Origin: Butyricicoccus_A sp963620595
Lineage (GTDB): Bacteria > Bacillota > Clostridia > Oscillospirales > Butyricicoccaceae
DNA: 64,000 nt
Assembly: GCA_963620595.1 (NCBI GenBank)
Contig: CAVFAY010000012.1
Coordinates: 12,700-76,699 of the forward strand
Reading direction: 5' to 3'
The notes under the pieces were generated by a model. It saw only the letters and a program-made list of their open reading frames with translations, did not search any database and was not told the DNA's origin. This document shows, piece by piece, positions 24,354-32,096 of this stretch. Position 1 is the stretch's first letter, and every line of letters starts with the position of its first letter. The position numbers were made by a program, and so were the translations under genes.

Positions 24354-24556
24354 CGCCCGACTTCCTTTGTTCCGTATTGCGGAAAATCACAGAAGGCTTT
24401 TCATACACGCACAGGCACGGCCTCACGGCAATTTTCCTCTCCGGCTCGATGGATATAGTTCCGGAGCTGGCAGGTCTGGTTTGTCTCACGGCGCACAGCC
24501 TGTCCGAATTGTAATCGCGCCGCCTCCGCTATACACAGAGGATAATTTGCACTGAT

Positions 24557-24591
24557 AACAGAAATGGACCGCTTTGCGGTCCATTTCTGTT
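24557..24591. other. Perfect hairpin in the rpmH-rnpA gap
   Basis: A perfect 16-bp stem (24557-24572 with 24576-24591, AACAGAAATGGACCGC arm) with a TTT loop. No T tract follows on either strand, so it is not a standard terminator; it may be an RNA processing or stability element in the rpmH-rnpA transcript. The gap 24354-24755 contains no convincing gene on either strand; parts of it (24400-24540) have coding-like GC content but only short frames without recognisable similarity. Confidence 0.7.
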
Positions 24592-24755
24592 CAGTGGTGA
24601 AGAGAAACCGGTCAATTGCCCGACGCTTCTCTCACTCATTCGTTGTCCTTCTTTCAAAAAAGAGAGCGTATCTTTTTCCCCCGAAACGCACATTTCGTGG
24701 AAAGACCGCATCGCGGAGCACGATCTCTTTTTCCCGTGCGCTGTGCGCACAAGGA

Positions 24756-24890
24756 TTACAGGCTCAGACGCTTACGGCCGCGGGAGCGACGACGAGCGAG
24801 AACCTTTCTTCCATTAGCAGTAGCCATTCTCTTGCGGAAGCCATGCACCTTGCTGCGGTGACGCTTCTTCGGCTGGAAAGTTCTTACCAT
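24756..24890 (-). CDS. rpmH: 50S ribosomal protein L34
   Basis: A 44-residue ribosomal protein: MVRTFQPKKRHRSKVHGFRK then RMATANGRKVLARRRSRGRK, the full L34 pattern ending in RKRLSL. It is very basic, as expected. GGAGGTG lies about 9 bases upstream of the ATG. It is the first gene of the operon running to mnmE and is driven from 24945-24974. Confidence 0.97.
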   Translation of the reverse strand: MVRTFQPKKRHRSKVHGFRKRMATANGRKVLARRRSRGRKRLSL

Positions 24891-24944
24891 ACTTAGCTGC
24901 ACCTCCATTCACACTCAAATTCATTGCGTGCGTGTACAAGATAC

Positions 24945-24974
24945 ATTATAAGCATGAATTTCTCATTTTGTCAA
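24945..24974 (-). promoter_or_regulatory. rpmH operon promoter
   Basis: Minus strand TTGACA, 18 bases, TATAAT: both hexamers are perfect, 55 bp upstream of rpmH and divergent from the dnaA promoter. Confidence 0.85.
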
Positions 24975-25035
24975 TGCTTATTTGCATATTCTGCTCGTTT
25001 TTCGCGGAAAAAAATCATTTTTCCAAGAGTTTTCC

Positions 25036-25065
25036 TGTGGAATCTGTGGAAAACCCTGTGGACAC
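25036..25065 (+). promoter_or_regulatory. DnaA-box cluster upstream of dnaA
   Basis: Three TGTGGA-type boxes in one orientation at 25036, 25045 (TGTGGAAAA) and 25057 (TGTGGACAC). They are weaker than the consensus TGTGGATAA boxes on the other side of dnaA. They form the upstream half of a bipartite origin, or an autoregulatory site. Confidence 0.65.
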
Positions 25066-25087
25066 AGTGTAAAATTGGTGGTATTAT
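25059..25087 (+). promoter_or_regulatory. dnaA promoter overlapping a DnaA box
   Basis: TGGACA, 17 bases, TATTAT, 82 bp before the dnaA start. The -35 hexamer is part of the DnaA box at 25057-25065, a layout that allows DnaA to repress its own gene. Confidence 0.6.
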
Positions 25088-25168
25088 ATAGTCTGTATTG
25101 GTGTCCGTATCACTCGGAGCCAGTCTCATTTTATGAACCGCCATCCCAAGGGAGAGGAATGATACCAC

Positions 25169-26455
25169 ATGAACACACCTGCTGACATTTGGAAGCTCGT
25201 GCTCGGTCTGCTCCAAGGCAGACTCCAAGCGGTGACGCTGGACGCATGGTTTGACGATTTGACCGCCGTCGAATTTAAGGATGACACCCTGCTTCTGCAC
25301 ACACCGGATAAATTCAAAAAAGAAATTATCGACGAACGATACTTGCAGACTATCAAAGATGCCCTGCGCGATCTGTTCTCCGCAGACATCAACGTCATTG
25401 TGACCACCGGAGACGCGCCGACCCCCATCGCTCACAACAACTACCCAGAGGATGAATACACGTTTGAGCAATTTATCGTTGGTTCTTCCAACAAATTCGC
25501 GCACGCCGCAGCAACAGCCGTTGCAAATAATCCGGCAAAAAACTACAATCCTCTGTTTATCTATGGACAGTCTGGCCTCGGCAAAACGCATCTGCTCTAC
25601 GCCATCGCCAATGTCGTGCGCCGCGACCACCCATCCTTCCGCATCATCTATATTAAGGGCGAAGATTTCACCAACGAACTGGTCAATTCTATCGGCGCCG
25701 GTCAGGTACAGGAATTCCGCGATAAATACCGCCTCGCCGACCTGCTGCTCGTCGATGACATCCAATTTGTCGCAGGCAAAGACCGTACCCAGGAAGAATT
25801 CTTCCACACCTTTAACGCTCTGTACGAAGCAAACAAACAAATCGTTTTAACATCCGACCGACCGCCAAAAGAAATCCACACGCTGGAAGACCGACTAAAA
25901 ACCCGCTTTGAATGGGGACTTTTGGCAGACATTCAGCCGCCGGACTACGAAACACGCATGGCAATCATCCACGTCAAAGCAGATTCCCTGCGCGTACAGC
26001 TGCCGGAAAATGTCGTAGACTACATCGCAAAAACCATCACATCCAATGTGCGCCAACTCGAAGGAACCGTCAAAAAAATCAAAGCTCTGCACGATCTCAT
26101 GGAACGCGACATCGACATCGAACTGGCAAAAGAAGCCGTTGCAGATATTTTTAAAGAAAATCCCGGTCTCAACCCAACACCAGACATGATCTTACGAGAA
26201 GTGTCCCGCTACTACTGCACGCCAGTCGAAAAGCTCAAGGGAAGCGGCAGATCCAAAGATCTCGTCCTACCGAGACAAGTCGCTATGTATCTCGTCCGCG
26301 ATTTAACCGACTATTCCCTGCCGGAAATCGGAAAAATCTTCTCCCGTGACCACACGACAGTTCTGCACTCCATCAACAAAATCGAAAACTATCTCAAAGA
26401 AACCAGCGAGATGGACAACATCATCAAAACGCTGAAAACGAACATCCGCGGATAA
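25169..26455 (+). CDS. dnaA: Chromosomal replication initiator DnaA
   Basis: A 428-residue AAA+ initiator. Domain I (residues 1-75, DIWKLVLGLLQGRLQ) mediates self-interaction. Domain II is very short here. Domain III has Walker A GQSGLGKTHLL (about 133-143), Walker B LLLVDDIQF (about 192) and the arginine-finger region. Domain IV binds DnaA boxes, with the signature SRDHTTVLHSINKIE near 391-405. GGAGAGG about 12 bases upstream supports the ATG. DnaA boxes occur on both flanks and at 20251-20292. It is the first plus-strand gene right of the origin switch. Confidence 0.98.
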   Translation: MNTPADIWKLVLGLLQGRLQAVTLDAWFDDLTAVEFKDDTLLLHTPDKFKKEIIDERYLQTIKDALRDLFSADINVIVTTGDAPTPIAHNNYPEDEYTFEQFIVGSSNKFAHAAATAVANNPAKNYNPLFIYGQSGLGKTHLLYAIANVVRRDHPSFRIIYIKGEDFTNELVNSIGAGQVQEFRDKYRLADLLLVDDIQFVAGKDRTQEEFFHTFNALYEANKQIVLTSDRPPKEIHTLEDRLKTRFEWGLLADIQPPDYETRMAIIHVKADSLRVQLPENVVDYIAKTITSNVRQLEGTVKKIKALHDLMERDIDIELAKEAVADIFKENPGLNPTPDMILREVSRYYCTPVEKLKGSGRSKDLVLPRQVAMYLVRDLTDYSLPEIGKIFSRDHTTVLHSINKIENYLKETSEMDNIIKTLKTNIRG

Positions 26456-26526
26456 CAGCATATACATACAATATGAATATTTATACAAATGTAGCACAGT
26501 ATCCCAGTGGAGGAATTCCTGCATTT

Positions 26527-26760
26527 TTATCCACATATTCCTGTGAACTGTGGAAACCTTTCTGTGGATAAATCAAGCACCAAAAAATTATCCACTTTTA
26601 CGCCCGATTTATTCACACACAGTTGTGGACAGAAAAATCCCCATATTTCGGGCACAATCACAGTTTTCCACAGTTTCCCTCTCTCTACTACTATTACTAA
26701 ATATACTATTCTTTTTTATATAAAATATATACCTGATCTCATAAAATATATCAGACATCA
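26527..26760 (+). other. oriC: oriC: DnaA boxes, DnaA-trio and AT-rich unwinding region
   Basis: The dnaA-dnaN gap holds DnaA boxes TTATCCACA (26527), TGTGGATAA (26563), TTATCCACT (26588), TGTGGACAG (26624) and TTTTCCACA (26664). Twelve bases after the last box is CTACTACTATTACTA (26685-26699), the DnaA-trio that guides strand opening in B. subtilis. An AT-rich stretch of about 60 bp follows. This matches the basal unwinding system. The coding strand switches in this area. Confidence 0.92.
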
Positions 26761-26826
26761 GACAACAAATAATTCAAGTAAACAAGACAACAATCTATTC
26801 ATCGCTATTCACTAAGGAGGAACACC

Positions 26827-27942
26827 ATGCAATTCTCATGTGAAAAATCAACCCTTCAAGAAGCTATCACAACAGCATCCCGTGCAGTCAGCAACAAAAG
26901 CTCTGTTGCACTGCTTGAAGGTCTGCTTATCACCGCCGATGCAACCGGAAGTCTGACATTATGCGGATATAATATGTCCATGGGCGTGCGCGTAACCATC
27001 CAAGCAACAGTTTCCGAACCGGGCTCTGCCGTTCTCAACGCCCGTCTATTTGGTGACATGATTCGCAAACTGCCGGACGATACAATCTACGTAGAAACCA
27101 ACGCAGAAATGCTGACAACAATCCACTGCGGCCGCGCCATGTTCAATCTTGTCGCTTCCGACGCCGCAGAGTTCCCGCAGCTGCCGGAAGTAGAAAACAG
27201 TGAAAATCCAATCATTTTACCGCAATCTATGCTAAAATCCATGATTTCTCAAACTATTTTCGCTGTTTCTGACAACGAAACAAAACCGATTCTGACCGGA
27301 TGCCTGTTTGAGTTATCCGACAATCAGCTACACATGGCAGCCGTGGACGGCTATCGCCTGAGCGTGCGCCGCGAAACACTGGAGACACCGACAGCTTCCA
27401 ACGCTCGCTTTGTCGTGCCGGCATTCGCCCTGCGTGAAATCGAGCGAATCCTTGGAGAATCTTCTGACACGGTGGAAATTTATCCAGATTCCCGTCATAT
27501 TTTATTCCACATCGGTGACACTGTGCTCATCACACGACTGCTGGAGGGAGAATTCCTCAATTATCAGGCTGCCATTCCAGCCAGTGCCAATGCGGTGATT
27601 ACTGCGGATGTCAGACAGCTGATCTCCTCAATTGAACGTGTGTCGCTGATTGTGTCTGAAAAGCTCAAGACACCGGTTCGCATGGAATTTGATGGTTCGT
27701 TGCTCAAGCTGAACTGCATTACGACGATCGGCAAGTCCTATGATGAATTTGAGTTCGATGGAGAGGTGCCGCATCTGGAAATCGGCTTCAACAATCGATA
27801 CTTGCTCGACGCGCTGCGCGCTTGCCCTTCGGAAAAGGTGTGCATTTCGCTGCAGGGCAGCCTGAATCCGATTGTCTTTACACCGGAAGATGGAAATGCC
27901 TTTACGTATCTGGTTCTGCCGGTACGTCTGAAAGCGGAATAA
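26827..27942 (+). CDS. dnaN: DNA polymerase III beta sliding clamp
   Basis: A 371-residue ring-forming clamp that tethers DNA polymerase III. The three tandem domains (about 1-120, 125-245, 248-371) are recognisable, with MQFSCEKSTLQEAITTASRAVSNK at the start and the C-terminal hydrophobic pocket ending ILPVRLK-like (TYLVLPVRLKAE). AAGGAGG precedes the ATG. It lies directly downstream of oriC and is followed by the S4 protein at 15 bp. Confidence 0.97.
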   Translation: MQFSCEKSTLQEAITTASRAVSNKSSVALLEGLLITADATGSLTLCGYNMSMGVRVTIQATVSEPGSAVLNARLFGDMIRKLPDDTIYVETNAEMLTTIHCGRAMFNLVASDAAEFPQLPEVENSENPIILPQSMLKSMISQTIFAVSDNETKPILTGCLFELSDNQLHMAAVDGYRLSVRRETLETPTASNARFVVPAFALREIERILGESSDTVEIYPDSRHILFHIGDTVLITRLLEGEFLNYQAAIPASANAVITADVRQLISSIERVSLIVSEKLKTPVRMEFDGSLLKLNCITTIGKSYDEFEFDGEVPHLEIGFNNRYLLDALRACPSEKVCISLQGSLNPIVFTPEDGNAFTYLVLPVRLKAE

Positions 27943-27957
27943 CGAGGAGATATTGCG

Positions 27958-28167
27958 ATGGAAACCATTGAAATTACAACAGAATTTATCAAAGCAGACG
28001 CCTTTTTGAAATTTGCCGGCGTGTGCGCTACCGGCGGACAGGCAAAATGGATGATCGAAGAGGGACAGGTCTCGGTAAACGGCGAAACCTGCACCCAGCG
28101 CGGCAAGAAACTGCACAAGGGCGATACCATTGCCTTGGCTGACGGACAGCAGTTCCGCATTGTATGA
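27958..28167 (+). CDS. S4 RNA-binding domain protein (YaaA/RlbA type)
   Basis: A 69-residue protein consisting of one S4 domain: FIKADAFLKFAGVCATGGQAKWMIEEGQVSVNGE and GKKLHKGDTIAL. It is the small protein found between dnaN and recF in many Firmicutes, thought to bind rRNA or tRNA. Its TGA overlaps the recF ATG (ATGA), implying coupled translation. Confidence 0.92.
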   Translation: METIEITTEFIKADAFLKFAGVCATGGQAKWMIEEGQVSVNGETCTQRGKKLHKGDTIALADGQQFRIV

Positions 28168-29273
28168 ACATCCAAACGCTAACGCTGCGCGATTTTCGCA
28201 ATTATGAAACCGCACAGCTGACACTGGCGCCGGGAGTCAATGTATTCTGTGGCGAAAATGCGCAGGGAAAGACCAATATTTTGGAAGCAGTCGGACTTCT
28301 GTCTACGACGCGGCTGTTCCGTTCGGGACAAAAGCGGGACGCGGTGCGCTTTGGCGCACTGCAGGCGGAAGTCTGTGCGACTTTTTTGGCAGAAAAGCGC
28401 AATATGACCATGCGAGCGGTTGTTCCAAACGCCGGAAGAGCGCAGTTTTTTGTCAACGACATCAAACAAAAACGGCTGTCTGATGTCAATGGCGTGCTGC
28501 GCACGGTGTTGTTCTGCCCAGAGGATCTGATGCTGATTCGAGAGGGTGCGGCGGCGCGGCGGCGCTTCATGGACATCGCTTTGTGCCAGCTGCGGCCGAA
28601 TTATGCGCGGTATTTGTCGGAATATGGCAGGCTGCACGAAAACAAACTGCGCATTTTGAAGGATGCAGAGGAAAAACCATCATTGCTTGATGCTCTGGAT
28701 GATTTCTCCTTCAGAATGTCCACGATAGGCGGACAGCTCGTCCGGTACCGCGCGTATTATCTGCGGGCGCTGATGGAGAAAGCGCAGGGCATTCACGCCT
28801 CGCTGTCCGGCAAAAATGAGCAGCTGTCATACTGCTATCACACCGTGTCCGCTGTGACGGATCCGTTTGCCTCTGCGAAAGAAATCGGGATGCAGATATG
28901 GGAACATATGTGCACCCACCGCAGTGCGGAGATTGCCTCGCGCTCGTGCCTGTCCGGGCCGCACAAAGATGATTTGGAATTGCTCATCGGCGGACGTTCG
29001 GCAAAGAGCTTTGGCTCACAGGGGCAGGTGCGCACCTGCGCACTGTCGCTCAAGCTCGCCGAGCGCGATATGTTTTATGAGAGCACAAAGGAATACCCTA
29101 TTTTGCTGCTCGATGACGTCTTGAGTGAATTGGATGCCAAACGGCAGGATTTTGTGCTCAACCGCATTGAAAATGGACAGGTTCTCATCACCTGCTGCGA
29201 GCCGGAGAAGCTCGCACAGGTGCAGGACGGACGAATGTTTTCGGTTTCCGGCGGCACGGTACAGAGCGTATAA
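28164..29273 (+). CDS. recF: DNA replication/repair protein RecF
   Basis: A 369-residue SMC-like ATPase that helps load RecA at gaps. Walker A is GENAQGKTNILEAV (about residues 30-43), the signature motif is LSGPHKDDLELL (about 265-276) and Walker B is ILLLDDVLSELD (about 312-323). MNIQTLTLRDFRNYE is a typical start. It overlaps the S4 gene by four bases. A terminator follows directly. Confidence 0.97.
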   Translation: MNIQTLTLRDFRNYETAQLTLAPGVNVFCGENAQGKTNILEAVGLLSTTRLFRSGQKRDAVRFGALQAEVCATFLAEKRNMTMRAVVPNAGRAQFFVNDIKQKRLSDVNGVLRTVLFCPEDLMLIREGAAARRRFMDIALCQLRPNYARYLSEYGRLHENKLRILKDAEEKPSLLDALDDFSFRMSTIGGQLVRYRAYYLRALMEKAQGIHASLSGKNEQLSYCYHTVSAVTDPFASAKEIGMQIWEHMCTHRSAEIASRSCLSGPHKDDLELLIGGRSAKSFGSQGQVRTCALSLKLAERDMFYESTKEYPILLLDDVLSELDAKRQDFVLNRIENGQVLITCCEPEKLAQVQDGRMFSVSGGTVQSV

Positions 29274-29276
29274 CAC

Positions 29277-29318
29277 AAACAGCGGATTTGTCCGGCGGGC
29301 GAATGCGCTGTTTTTTTT
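29277..29318 (+). terminator. Terminator after recF
   Basis: An imperfect long stem (AACAGCG outer arm at 29277-29284 with CGCTGTTT, inner GTCC/GGGC pairs) followed by eight T. It ends the dnaN-S4-recF transcript. Downstream, two TGTGGAAAA motifs (29354, 29366) resemble weak DnaA boxes. Confidence 0.85.
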
Positions 29319-29442
29319 CTAAAATTTTGCGAAAAAATACCCAGAATGCAACATGTGGAAAACCGTGTGGAAAAACTCCCGTTTTATCGGCAAAAAAGTG
29401 AGAAAAACTTCGAGGAATTGAAATATTTTTTAAGAAAACACG

Positions 29443-29470
29443 TGCAAAACTTCACAAAAAGTGGTATAAT
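29443..29470 (+). promoter_or_regulatory. Promoter of the remB-like gene
   Basis: TATAAT at 29465-29470, with only a weak -35 (TGCAAA, 16 bases away), 48 bp before the start codon. Confidence 0.45.
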
Positions 29471-29518
29471 AAAAACAAGATTGGGATTAGAATTTTGCTT
29501 GGAGCGGGAGGTGTCTGC

Positions 29519-29788
29519 ATGTATCTGCATTTGGGACAGGATGTGGTCATTCCGACCAATTCCATTCTCGGCATCTACGACATGGATACCGCGACATGGT
29601 CCAAGCATACCCGCGCACTCATCGCCTCCATGGAAAAGGCGGGACGGGTACAGGCGATCTTTGATGATCTGCCCAAGTCCTGCATTCTTTGCGAGGAGGG
29701 CGGCGTGCGCACCCTGTATATTTCCCAACTGTCCACTGCAACGCTTCTGCGTAGAAGCGAGCAGGTTTTGACGGAATCTTCCGTCTGA
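29519..29788 (+). CDS. remB: DUF370 family regulator (RemB/YaaB-like)
   Basis: An 89-residue protein of the DUF370/RemA family: MYLHLGQDVVIPTNSILGIYDMDTATWSKHTRALI. The family includes B. subtilis RemA and RemB, regulators of biofilm matrix and osmoprotection genes; RemB (YaaB) has the same place between recF and gyrB. The ATG at 29519 is chosen on GGGAGGTG about six bases upstream; an in-frame upstream codon has no such site. The symbol rests on family and position. Confidence 0.85.
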   Translation: MYLHLGQDVVIPTNSILGIYDMDTATWSKHTRALIASMEKAGRVQAIFDDLPKSCILCEEGGVRTLYISQLSTATLLRRSEQVLTESSV

Positions 29789-29816
29789 TTGGATTGGTTC
29801 ATTTTCCGAATAAGAG

Positions 29817-29844
29817 ATCCCGTGCCAAACGGGATTGTTTTATT
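29817..29844 (+). terminator. Possible terminator after remB
   Basis: A 6-bp stem ATCCCG/CGGGAT (29817-29822 with 29830-29835) followed by TGTTTTATT. It is modest in strength and its tail forms the -35 of the gyrB promoter. Confidence 0.55.
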
Positions 29845-29863
29845 CCATGCTGATTTTTATGAT
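29835..29863 (+). promoter_or_regulatory. Predicted gyrB promoter
   Basis: TTGTTT, 17 bases, TATGAT. The transcript would begin near 29870, directly at the hairpin 29869-29898. No other promoter fits between that hairpin and gyrB. Confidence 0.5.
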
Positions 29864-29868
29864 TGGAG

Positions 29869-29903
29869 ACAGCAGCCGAAGCCGGCGGCCGGCGCTGTTT
29901 TTT
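29869..29903 (+). terminator. Hairpin with T tract in the gyrB leader (possible attenuator)
   Basis: ACAGC/GCTGT outer stem (29869-29873 with 29894-29898) with inner GCCG/CGGC pairs and six T, ending 22 bp before the GGAGA of gyrB. It looks like a complete rho-independent terminator yet has no gene directly before it. Confidence 0.65.
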
Positions 29904-29936
29904 CCCCTCCTTAGGAAGGTTCGCCGGAGAAATGGA

Positions 29937-31883
29937 ATGTATGATATGAGTATGAGCGAAGAGATCCTGGATCTGACCGTCAAGGAAACCTATGATGAGA
30001 GCCAGATTCAGGTGCTGGAAGGACTGGAAGCGGTCCGCAAGCGCCCGGGCATGTATATTGGCTCGACTTCTGCGCGCGGCCTGCATCATCTGGTGTACGA
30101 AATCGTGGATAACTCCATCGATGAGGCACTGGCGGGCTACTGCACCCATATTGAGGTCACCTTGGAGCCGGACAGCGTCGTCACCGTGCGCGATAACGGC
30201 CGAGGCATTCCGGTCGGCATTCACCCACAGATGGGAATTCCGACGCTGGAAGTAGTACTCACCGTCCTGCACGCGGGCGGTAAGTTCGGCGGCGACGGCT
30301 ACAAGGTATCCGGCGGTCTGCACGGCGTTGGCTCTTCCGTCGTCAATGCCCTGTCCGAGTGGCTGGAAGCAACGGTATACGACGGAGAAAATAAATATAC
30401 GATGAAATTTGCCCGCGGCAAGACCGTCTCTACCCTGCGTTCGGTTCCGTGTAAGCATGAGACCGGCACGACAATTCGGTTTAAGGCGGACGGGCAGATC
30501 TTTGAGACCTTGCAGTACGACTATGAGATCCTTGCCAATCGCTTGCAGGAGCAGGCGTTCCTCAACGGCGGCGTAAAAATTACGCTGTGCGATGAGCGCG
30601 ATCCGGACGATGAGCCGCGCGAAGATGTCATGCACTACGAGGGCGGCATCAAACAGTTTGTCGCGTACTTAAACCGCAATAAAACTGCGCTGCATCCGGA
30701 GGTTATCTACGTGGAGGGCAGCCGCGACAATTCCATGGCAGAGGTTGCGCTCCAGTATACCGATGGCTACAGTGAAAATCTGCTGTCCTTTGCCAACAAC
30801 ATCAATACCACGGAGGGCGGTACTCATGAGACCGGTTTTAAATCTGCGCTGACCAAGGTCATTAACGACTATGCGCGGAAATTCGGCTTCCTCAAAGACA
30901 GCGACAAGAATTTCTCCGGTGAGGATGTCCGCGAGGGCTTGACCGCTGTCATCTCTGTCAAGCTGCCGGAAGCGCAGTTTGAGGGTCAGACCAAGACCAA
31001 GCTCGGCAATTCCGATATGCGCAATCTGGTGGACTCCATGCTCAGCGAAAAGCTGACCATCTTCTTTGAGGAAAACCCGTCTGTCGGCAAGGCGATTATT
31101 GATAAGGCACAGACCGCCTCACGCGCGAGAGAAGCTGCGCGCAAGGCGCGCGAAATGACCCGGCGCAAGAGTGCGCTGGAATCCGGTTCTCTGCCGGGCA
31201 AGCTGGCAGACTGCCAGGAGCGTGATCCGGAGCTGACCGAGATTTATATCGTCGAGGGCGATTCCGCAGGCGGCTCCGCCAAGGAAGGCCGCGACCGTCG
31301 GTATCAGGCGATTCTGCCGCTGTGGGGCAAGATGCTCAACGTAGAAAAGGCGCGTCTGGACAAGGTGTACGGCAATGATAAGCTGACCCCGATGATTACC
31401 GCGTTTGGTGCGGGCTTTGGTGAGGATTTTGACCCGGCAAAGCTGCGCTACGGCAAGATTATTCTGATGGCGGATGCCGACGTCGATGGCAGCCATATCC
31501 GCACGCTGCTGCTGACCTTCTTCTTCCGCTATATGCGTCCGCTCATCGAGCAGGGACATGTATATATCGCGCAGCCGCCGCTGTTCAAAAACACCAAGGG
31601 CAAGACCGTGCGCTACACCTACACCGAACAGGAACAGGTCAGCGTGCTGGCTGAAATGGGCGACGGCGTGGATATCCAGCGCTATAAAGGCCTTGGTGAG
31701 ATGGATCCGGAACAGCTGTGGGAGACAACCATGAATCCGGAAAACAGAACGCTGCTGCAGGTGACGCTGGAAGATGCTTCGATGGCGGACGAGATCTTTA
31801 CCCTGCTCATGGGAGAAAAGGTAGAGCCGCGCCGCGAATTCATCCAGAAAAACGCCAAGTACGTCAGCAATCTGGATATTTAA
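29937..31883 (+). CDS. gyrB: DNA gyrase subunit B
   Basis: A 648-residue ATPase subunit of gyrase. The GHKL ATP-binding domain occupies about 20-220 (RKRPGMYIGST, EIVDNSIDEALAG, DNGRGIPVGIH, GGKFGGDGYKVSGGLHGVG). The transducer follows, then the TOPRIM domain (YIVEGDSAGGSAKEGRDR near 430 and DADVDGSHIRTLLLTFF near 510), and the C terminus YVSNLDI. The frame is open 34 codons upstream, but GGAGA six bases before 29937 selects MYDMSMSEEIL; later ATGs at 29946 and 29952 are alternatives. It is followed by a small gene and gyrA in one transcript. Confidence 0.97.
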   Translation: MYDMSMSEEILDLTVKETYDESQIQVLEGLEAVRKRPGMYIGSTSARGLHHLVYEIVDNSIDEALAGYCTHIEVTLEPDSVVTVRDNGRGIPVGIHPQMGIPTLEVVLTVLHAGGKFGGDGYKVSGGLHGVGSSVVNALSEWLEATVYDGENKYTMKFARGKTVSTLRSVPCKHETGTTIRFKADGQIFETLQYDYEILANRLQEQAFLNGGVKITLCDERDPDDEPREDVMHYEGGIKQFVAYLNRNKTALHPEVIYVEGSRDNSMAEVALQYTDGYSENLLSFANNINTTEGGTHETGFKSALTKVINDYARKFGFLKDSDKNFSGEDVREGLTAVISVKLPEAQFEGQTKTKLGNSDMRNLVDSMLSEKLTIFFEENPSVGKAIIDKAQTASRAREAARKAREMTRRKSALESGSLPGKLADCQERDPELTEIYIVEGDSAGGSAKEGRDRRYQAILPLWGKMLNVEKARLDKVYGNDKLTPMITAFGAGFGEDFDPAKLRYGKIILMADADVDGSHIRTLLLTFFFRYMRPLIEQGHVYIAQPPLFKNTKGKTVRYTYTEQEQVSVLAEMGDGVDIQRYKGLGEMDPEQLWETTMNPENRTLLQVTLEDASMADEIFTLLMGEKVEPRREFIQKNAKYVSNLDI

Positions 31884-31896
31884 GCCGGAGGTACGA

Positions 31897-32091
31897 ATGG
31901 ACGAATTAAAACAAGCACGGATCAAGGCTGCGGCACAGCAGCTGATGGACGGACATGATGCGCTGGTGGATTTGCTGCCGGCCAAGAAGACGAAAAAGAC
32001 CTCCGAAGAAGCTGCCATCCTGGAGGATGCGCTGGATTCGCTGGAAGAGGCCATTTCTTGTCTCTCTGAATTATTGGATGAGGAGGCATAA
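31897..32091 (+). CDS. Small acidic helical protein between gyrB and gyrA
   Basis: A 64-residue protein with no recognised family: MDELKQARIKAAAQQLMDGH, a central KKTKKTSEE basic patch, then an acidic helix (AILEDALDSLEEAISCLSELLDEEA) with heptad-like leucines. A CCGGAGGT site lies just before the ATG. It starts 13 bp after gyrB and ends 5 bp before gyrA, so it is surely co-transcribed and probably translated. gyrB and gyrA are usually adjacent, so an inserted conserved small protein would be notable; DNA mimicry or subunit stoichiometry control is only a guess. Confidence 0.7.
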   Translation: MDELKQARIKAAAQQLMDGHDALVDLLPAKKTKKTSEEAAILEDALDSLEEAISCLSELLDEEA

Positions 32092-32096
32092 GCAAG

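Noticed and set aside
24367..24750. Short frames on both strands in the rpmH-rnpA gap as genes
   Set aside because: None has a ribosome site with a recognisable or well-composed product; the region is better described as non-coding.
29354..29374. Two TGTGGAAAA motifs upstream of remB as an additional replication origin
   Set aside because: They are two weak boxes without consensus partners, a DnaA-trio or a strongly AT-rich neighbour; mentioned only as possible weak sites.
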